Shown here piece after piece: positions 58,904-64,000 of a stretch of 64,000 nt of DNA. A program made the translations under genes and the position numbers. The stretch is from Burkholderiales bacterium. Lineage in GTDB: Bacteria; Pseudomonadota; Gammaproteobacteria; Burkholderiales; Burkholderiaceae_C. The DNA lies in the NCBI GenBank assembly GCA_947372225.1, contig CANBSV010000001.1, positions 1 through 64,000 on the forward strand. The letters run 5' to 3'. The notes beneath the pieces were generated by a model. That model was not told where the DNA came from and did no database searches. It saw only the letters and a program-made list of their open reading frames with translations. Every line of letters begins with the position of its first letter. Within the stretch, counting starts at the first letter, position 1.

Positions 58904-59307
58904 GGCTGGGTCCGCTCCCTCGCGGACCAGTAGTCCGCCTTCTCTGGAACGACCCATCGCACGCCGCCACGCGGGTCGGGTTGGTCGTCCGTGTAGCGGG
59001 GTATGAGGTGGATGTGCAGATGGCCGACGGTCTGGCCCGCAGCCGCTCCGTCATTGATGCCGATGTTGTATCCGGCGGGACTGAACTCGGCATCGAGCTG
59101 TTGCTTCGCATCGTCCAGAAACTTCAGCATGCCTTCGCGCTCAGGTGCCGTGGTCTCGAAAAACGACCCCACGTGCCGCAACGGAATAACGAGCGTGTGT
59201 CCGGGGCTGACGGGGAAGGCGTCGCGCACCACCATGGCAACGTCATTGCGAAGCAACACCCGCTCGGCCGGCAGCGTGCAGAAGGGGCAACCCACAGGAT
59301 GGCTCAT
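58900..59307 (-). CDS. HIT family hydrolase
   Basis: A 135-residue HIT protein. The catalytic histidine triad is in GQTVGHLHIHLIPRY and CPFCTLPAERVLL holds a CxxC near the start. HIT proteins cleave dinucleotide polyphosphates or AMP conjugates. The ATG at 59307 is preferred to one 15 bases upstream. Its TGA overlaps the HNH gene start, so the two are co-translated. Confidence 0.92.
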   Translation of the reverse strand: MSHPVGCPFCTLPAERVLLRNDVAMVVRDAFPVSPGHTLVIPLRHVGSFFETTAPEREGMLKFLDDAKQQLDAEFSPAGYNIGINDGAAAGQTVGHLHIHLIPRYTDDQPDPRGGVRWVVPEKADYWSARERTQP

Positions 59308-59371
59308 GTCGCAAGCGTACAAGACGCTTTCCCGCCGTGTTTCGGGTCAGGTTCCGGGCGAGGCCTACAAC

Positions 59372-59602
59372 TCAGTAATGCGGCGGCAGCTCATCCCTCA
59401 GGCTGCGAAAGCCGCCGGGTTGGGGCTCAGTGGGTTGCTGGCGCAGGCGTTCGATTTCGCGGGTCAGGCGGTCGATCTGGTCTTGCTGGCGCACGATGAC
59501 GGCGTTGAGTTGGTCGAGCAGGTCTTCGGTGTAGCTGGCCTTGATCTCGAGATCGGTCAGCCGCTGCTCGGTGCGGTGTTCGAGGGGGTCGGGGTGTTCC
59601 AT
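59372..59602 (-). CDS. slyX: SlyX family protein
   Basis: A 76-residue coiled-coil protein with LTDLEIKASYTEDLLDQLNA, a long helix with regular heptads, and the hallmark C-terminal PPHY. The function is unknown. It is divergent from dbpA. Confidence 0.92.
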   Translation of the reverse strand: MEHPDPLEHRTEQRLTDLEIKASYTEDLLDQLNAVIVRQQDQIDRLTREIERLRQQPTEPQPGGFRSLRDELPPHY

Positions 59603-59676
59603 GTGTCGATTGGACGCGAAGTCGTGGCCGGGTGGATTTGGGACGATGGTCGCTGGCGAGGCGTCGACAATCGGAC

Positions 59677-61080
59677 ATGACCGATTCCCACGCCAGCACG
59701 ACCCCGGGGCCTGCGTTCAGCAGCCTTTCGCTTCCACCCGCGGTCCTCGAGAACCTGCTGCGCCTCGGCTACGAGCGCATGACGCCGATCCAGGCAGCAG
59801 CGCTGCCGCTGGCACTGGCCGGCAAGGACCTGATCGCGCAGGCCAAGACCGGCAGCGGCAAGACGGCGGCGTTTGCGCTGCCGCTGCTGGCCAACCTGAA
59901 CCCGCGGCGCTTTGCGGTGCAGGCGCTGGTGCTGTGCCCCACGCGCGAGCTGGCCGAGCAGGTCACGCAGGAGCTGCGCCGGCTGGCGCGCGCCGAAGAC
60001 AACATCAAGATCCTCACGCTGTGCGGTGGCGCCACGATGCGCCCGCAGATCGCCAGCCTGGCGCATGGCGCACACATCGTGGTGGGCACACCCGGGCGCA
60101 TCCTCGATCACCTGTCGCGCGAGACGTTGCCGCTTGATGCGCTCAACACGCTGGTGCTTGACGAGGCCGATCGCATGCTCGACATGGGTTTTGCCGAAGA
60201 CATCGCCACCGTCGTCCAGCGCTGCCCCAAGCAGCGCCAGACGCTGCTGTTCTCGGCCACCTACCCCGAAGGTGTGGTCAAGCTGGCCACGCGCTTCATG
60301 CGCGATCCGCAGCAGGTCAAGCTCACCGAGCGGCATGCCACCACCAAGATCCGCCAACGCTTCTACGAGGTGAAGGAAGGCGAGCGGCTGCACGCGGTGG
60401 GCCTGCTGCTCGATCACTACCGGCCGGTCAGCACGCTGGCGTTTTGCAACACCAAGCAGCAATGCCGCGACCTGGTGGCTGTGCTGCAGGGCCAGGGCGT
60501 GGTGGCGCTCGAGTTGCATGGCGATCTCGATCAGCGTGAGCGCGATCAGGTGCTGGTGCAGTTTGCCAACGGCAGCTGCAGCGTGCTGGTGGCCACCGAC
60601 GTGGCCGCCCGCGGGCTCGACATCGCACACCTCGAGGCGGTGATCAACGTCGACATCACGCCCGAGATCGAGGTGCACACGCACCGCGTGGGGCGCACCG
60701 GCCGCGCCGACGAAGCGGGCTGGGCGTTCAGCCTGGCCAGCGTGGACGAGATGGGCCGGGTCGGCCGCATCGACGAGATGCAAGGCAGCGCCAGCCAGTG
60801 GCATCCGCTGAGTGAGCTCACGCCCGCTGCCACCGGGCCGCTGCGCCCGCCCATGGCCACGCTGCAGATCCTCGGCGGACGCAAGGAAAAGATCCGCGCC
60901 GGCGATGTGCTGGGCGCACTCACCAAGGACATGGGGTTCGAGGCGGCGCAGATCGGCAAGATCAACGTCAACGAGTTTTCGACCTACGTGGCGGTAGAGC
61001 AGGGCATTGCCGACGAGGCTGCGCGGCGCCTGAACGCGGGCAAGGTCAAGGGCAAAGCGGTCAAGGTGCGTCGGCTGTGA
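59677..61080 (+). CDS. dbpA: ATP-dependent RNA helicase DbpA
   Basis: A 467-residue DEAD-box helicase. [57 protein letters not shown] and HRVGRTGRADEAG are in order. The last 75 residues (LQILGGRKEKIRAGDVLGAL) are the DbpA RNA-binding domain that targets hairpin 92 of 23S rRNA during 50S assembly. The ATG at 59677 fits the family. Confidence 0.96.
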   Translation: MTDSHASTTPGPAFSSLSLPPAVLENLLRLGYERMTPIQAAALPLALAGKDLIAQAKTGSGKTAAFALPLLANLNPRRFAVQALVLCPTRELAEQVTQELRRLARAEDNIKILTLCGGATMRPQIASLAHGAHIVVGTPGRILDHLSRETLPLDALNTLVLDEADRMLDMGFAEDIATVVQRCPKQRQTLLFSATYPEGVVKLATRFMRDPQQVKLTERHATTKIRQRFYEVKEGERLHAVGLLLDHYRPVSTLAFCNTKQQCRDLVAVLQGQGVVALELHGDLDQRERDQVLVQFANGSCSVLVATDVAARGLDIAHLEAVINVDITPEIEVHTHRVGRTGRADEAGWAFSLASVDEMGRVGRIDEMQGSASQWHPLSELTPAATGPLRPPMATLQILGGRKEKIRAGDVLGALTKDMGFEAAQIGKINVNEFSTYVAVEQGIADEAARRLNAGKVKGKAVKVRRL

Positions 61081-61220
61081 GCCGGCCGTGGCTTGAAAAA
61101 ACGGTCAAGAACCACGACGATCGGACGATCTGAAGGGCACCAGCATCCGGAGTCAGAAAAAGCAGCGGATGGCGCATTGATCGGGGCGCCACCACCCGAG
61201 TCGACCATCAGGATCCCGCC

Positions 61221-62774
61221 ATGCGCAACAACGGCCCCGTCACCCAGCAGGAATACATCGTCCCTGAGGGCGCCACGCTGGTATCCACCACCGACCTCAA
61301 GAGCCGGATCACCTACTGCAATCCGTCGTTCATCGAGGTCAGCGGCTACCGGCGCGAAGAGCTCATCGGTCAGCCGCACAACATGATCCGCCACCCGGAC
61401 ATGCCGCAGGAGGCCTTTCGAGACATGTGGGCGACCATCGAAGGCGGCCAGCCCTGGTCGGCCCTGGTCAAGAACCGGCGCAAGAACGGCGACCACTACT
61501 GGGTCGTCGCCAACGTCACGCCGGTGCTTGAACACGGCGAGGTCACCGGCTACATGTCGGTGCGCACACGCGTCACTCGCGAGCAGGTCGCCGCAGCCGA
61601 GGCCCTTTACGCCGGCATGCGCGAAGAGGCCGAGTCGGGCCGCCTCATCACGTTGTTGCATCAAGGCCGCTTGCGCCTGAACACCCCGGTCGGGCGCTTG
61701 CGTTCGATGTTCGAGTGGGGTCTGGCGGCCAAATTCCGAGCCCTTGCGCTGTCGCTGGCGCTGTGCAGTGCCGGTCTGGGCGCGGCGCTGCCGTCAGGCG
61801 CCGGGCTGGGTCTGGCCTTGCTGGCTGCGACCGTGCTGGGTCTGGCGGCGGCCTGGTGGCTGTCCAGCAGCACCGTGGCGCCGCTCAAGGAATTGATCTC
61901 CGCCGCCAACCGCATGGCCGCAGGCGATCTTCGCCAGGTGTTGCCAGCCACCCGTCTCGATGAGTGGGGCAGCGCCAACCGCGGGCTGACACAACTCAAT
62001 GTGAACTTGCAGGCCATCGTCGGCGACGTGCGCTACCAGGTTGAAGGCATCGACAACGCTTCTCGCGAGATCTCGGCGGGCAGCGCCGATCTCAGCGGTC
62101 GAACCGAATCGCAGGCGAGCAATCTGGAGCAAACGGCCGCTTCGCTGGAGCAGATCACCAGCACCATCTGCGCCAACGCCGACTCGGCGCGCAAGGCCAA
62201 CGAACTGGCGGAACAGGCCACCGACGTGGCCGAGCGCGGCGCCCAGGCCGCCGGCTCGGCGATCGAGCGCATGGGCGAGATTCAGGCGTCCTCGCAGCGC
62301 ATCGGCGAGATCATCCAGGTCATCGAAGGGATCTCGTTCCAGACCAACTTGCTGGCCTTGAACGCCGCGGTGGAGGCTGCGCGAGCCGGCGAGCAGGGCC
62401 GGGGCTTCGCGGTGGTGGCCGGCGAGGTTCGTGCGCTCGCTGCACGCACCAACGGAGCGGCGCGCGAAATCAAGAGCCTCATCGATGACTCCGTGGCGCG
62501 GGTGGAGGGCGGGCGGCGCCTCGTCGAAGACACCGGTCAGACCGTGCGCGAGACCATGACGTCGATCCGACAGGTCGCCGCGCTGGTGGCCGAGATCAGC
62601 ACCGCATCGACCGAGCAGGCCACGGGCATCGCGCAGGTCAATGAGGCGGTCAATCAGCTCGACAACCTGACACAGCAAAACGCCGCGATGGTCGAGCAGC
62701 TGTCGGCTTCGGCCGCCTCGTTGAGCACGCAAGCCGGTGTGGTCGCCGAGGCGGTGAGAATCTTCGGCAGTTGA
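61221..62774 (+). CDS. PAS-containing methyl-accepting chemotaxis protein (Aer-like)
   Basis: A 517-residue receptor. An N-terminal PAS domain (about 20-115: [15 protein letters not shown], then [10 protein letters not shown]) resembles Aer, which senses redox through FAD. Two closely spaced membrane helices (about 165-215) come next, then a HAMP segment ([20 protein letters not shown]) and a signalling hairpin with [20 protein letters not shown]. There is no C-terminal methylase-binding pentapeptide. It would steer swimming by energy level. Confidence 0.92.
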   Translation: MRNNGPVTQQEYIVPEGATLVSTTDLKSRITYCNPSFIEVSGYRREELIGQPHNMIRHPDMPQEAFRDMWATIEGGQPWSALVKNRRKNGDHYWVVANVTPVLEHGEVTGYMSVRTRVTREQVAAAEALYAGMREEAESGRLITLLHQGRLRLNTPVGRLRSMFEWGLAAKFRALALSLALCSAGLGAALPSGAGLGLALLAATVLGLAAAWWLSSSTVAPLKELISAANRMAAGDLRQVLPATRLDEWGSANRGLTQLNVNLQAIVGDVRYQVEGIDNASREISAGSADLSGRTESQASNLEQTAASLEQITSTICANADSARKANELAEQATDVAERGAQAAGSAIERMGEIQASSQRIGEIIQVIEGISFQTNLLALNAAVEAARAGEQGRGFAVVAGEVRALAARTNGAAREIKSLIDDSVARVEGGRRLVEDTGQTVRETMTSIRQVAALVAEISTASTEQATGIAQVNEAVNQLDNLTQQNAAMVEQLSASAASLSTQAGVVAEAVRIFGS

Positions 62775-62867
62775 CGCTCGGCAAGACAGGGGTATTCCCG
62801 CCCTCTATCATGGGCGCCGCGCCATCCATGCCGACTTGGCCCCACTCAGGCCTGCTCATTACCTCTC

Positions 62868-64000
62868 ATGCTTCGACCCTTTTCAGCCAACCGGCTGCGC
62901 TTTGTTCCATCCCTGCTGCTTGCGTTGACGTTCTGGCTGGCATTCGCGAGCCCGGCCCAGGCGCAGTTCCGCGTCGAGATGTCGGGTGTTGGCGCCTCGC
63001 AGGTGCCCATCGCGATTGCGCACTTTCGCGACGAGGACCGCTACGGTCAGACGCTGTCGGCCATCGTGCGCGCCGACCTGGAGCGCAGTGGCCTGTTTCG
63101 CGGCGTGGACGCCGCCGAGGTGCTCGACGAGATGGCCTCGCCGGCGATGACACAGTGGCGCGGTCGTGCGGCCGATGCCCTGGTCGGTGGCTCGGTCACG
63201 CGGCTGGCCGATGGCCGCCTCGATGTGCGATTCAAGCTGTGGGATGTCGTTAAGGGCGCTGAGCTCGGCGGTCAAAGCAGTCTGGTGGCGCAAGCGGACT
63301 TGCGGCTGGCCGCGCATCGCATTGCCGACTACGTGCACAAAAAACTCACCGGGCAAGAAGGCGTGTTCTCGACCCGCATCGCCTATGTCACCAAGGCCGG
63401 CAAGAACTTCACCCTGCGCATTGCCGATGCCGACGGCGAGGGCGGTCAGGTGGCGCTCAACAGCATGGAACCCATCATCTCGCCCGCCTGGTCGCCCGAT
63501 GGCCGCGAGTTGGCCTATGTGTCGTTCGAAAGCCAGAAGGCCGTGGTCTACGTGCAGGACACGTCCAGCGGCAAGCGCCGCGCGCTGGCCAACTTCCGTG
63601 GCTCGAACAGCGCACCGGCGTGGTCGCCCGATGGACAGACATTGGCCGTCACCCTGTCGCGCGATGGCGGCTCGCAGCTTTACCTGATCGGGCGCAACGG
63701 CGACAACGTGCGCCGCCTCACGCAAAGCATCGGCATCGACACCGAGCCGGCGTTCTCGCCCGATGGCCGCTTCGTCTATTTCGTCAGCGACCGCGGCGGC
63801 AGCCCGCAGATCTACCGCACCGCCGTCACCGGCGGCAATGCCGAACGCATCACGTTTGCAGGCAGTTACAACATCAGTCCGGCCATCAGCCCCGACGGGC
63901 GTTCTCTCGCCTACATTGCGCGTCAGGGCAACGTCTTCAGGTTGCACGTGCAGGATTTGTCCGGTGGTGCGTCGCAGCCGCTCAGCGACACCAGCGACGA
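62868..64000 (+). CDS. tolB: Tol-Pal protein TolB, 5' part
   Basis: The first 377 codons of tolB; the gene runs off the right edge. A signal peptide (to SPAQA, about residue 32) precedes the TolB N-terminal domain (IAHFRDEDRYGQTLSAIVRA), then the beta-propeller, with blades marked SPAWSPDGRELAYVSF, APAWSPDGQTLAVTLS and EPAFSPDGRFVYFVSD. TolB is the periplasmic hub linking Pal to TolA in envelope constriction. No tolQ, tolR or tolA lies upstream here; a chemoreceptor gene does. Confidence 0.95.
   Translation, partial: MLRPFSANRLRFVPSLLLALTFWLAFASPAQAQFRVEMSGVGASQVPIAIAHFRDEDRYGQTLSAIVRADLERSGLFRGVDAAEVLDEMASPAMTQWRGRAADALVGGSVTRLADGRLDVRFKLWDVVKGAELGGQSSLVAQADLRLAAHRIADYVHKKLTGQEGVFSTRIAYVTKAGKNFTLRIADADGEGGQVALNSMEPIISPAWSPDGRELAYVSFESQKAVVYVQDTSSGKRRALANFRGSNSAPAWSPDGQTLAVTLSRDGGSQLYLIGRNGDNVRRLTQSIGIDTEPAFSPDGRFVYFVSDRGGSPQIYRTAVTGGNAERITFAGSYNISPAISPDGRSLAYIARQGNVFRLHVQDLSGGASQPLSDTSD

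Overview
The window is GC-rich chromosomal DNA packed with long, little-spaced genes. It most resembles a betaproteobacterium of the order Burkholderiales (Leptothrix/Rubrivivax/Comamonadaceae type). The main support is the run yebC-purD-hemF-nadD-rsfS-rlmH-maf-rng at 48.8-55.9 kb, an order I know from that group, together with GTG/TTG starts, 4-8 bp gene overlaps and C4-type cytochromes. I saw no rRNA, tRNA, CRISPR array or insertion sequence.

0-11 kb, envelope and respiration: a cut DUF4399 gene, a DUF2252 gene overlapping a SulP anion transporter, a Do-type periplasmic protease, two membrane proteins, then a fused cytochrome-porin that looks like the Cyc2 family of outer-membrane Fe(II)/extracellular electron-transfer proteins, coupled to a dihaem cytochrome c lipoprotein. 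CTTAAG-N5-CTTAAG direct repeats (the PmrA/QseB box type) lie before the cytochrome genes and in the first intergenic region. 11-15.3 kb: an overlapping three-gene lipid-glycosylation cassette (PMT/ArnT-like transferase, ArnC/GtrB-like GT2, YdjC-like deacetylase) sits between two copies of a 0.38 kb direct repeat, each carrying a small Ala/Lys-rich exported protein and a strong bidirectional terminator.

15.3-24.5 kb is mixed: DUF4337, a higBA toxin-antitoxin pair with its operator, a CHRD protein, an AT-rich (foreign-looking) sulfotransferase, a carboxymuconolactone decarboxylase-like gene whose dead 5' fragment lies 1,740 bp upstream, a 2-keto-4-pentenoate hydratase-like protein, a divergent Anbu/proteasome-like protein, YaaA and a prolyl-hydroxylase-type dioxygenase. 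24.5-48.6 kb is mostly housekeeping: RhlE, an M4 metalloprotease, EttA with an upstream leader ORF, a large zinc metalloprotease lipoprotein, a phytochelatin-synthase-like protein, PpnP, ArgG, YaeQ, a cold-shock protein, an RluA-type synthase, an MsbA-type ABC exporter, DusC, a Tim44-like protein, GlnS and a HerA-like ATPase.

48.7-55.9 kb is the conserved purine/haem/NAD/ribosome block; its RsfS carries a long histone-like tail. 56.0-59.3 kb is a small toxin-antitoxin and defence island: MNT/HEPN with hepT frameshifted inside the codon of the target tyrosine, two PIN toxins around one ribbon-helix-helix antitoxin, and a probable phosphorothioate-sensing HNH restriction enzyme. The window closes with SlyX, DbpA, a PAS-containing chemoreceptor and a cut tolB.

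All calls come from reading sequence and recalling family motifs; no search was run.
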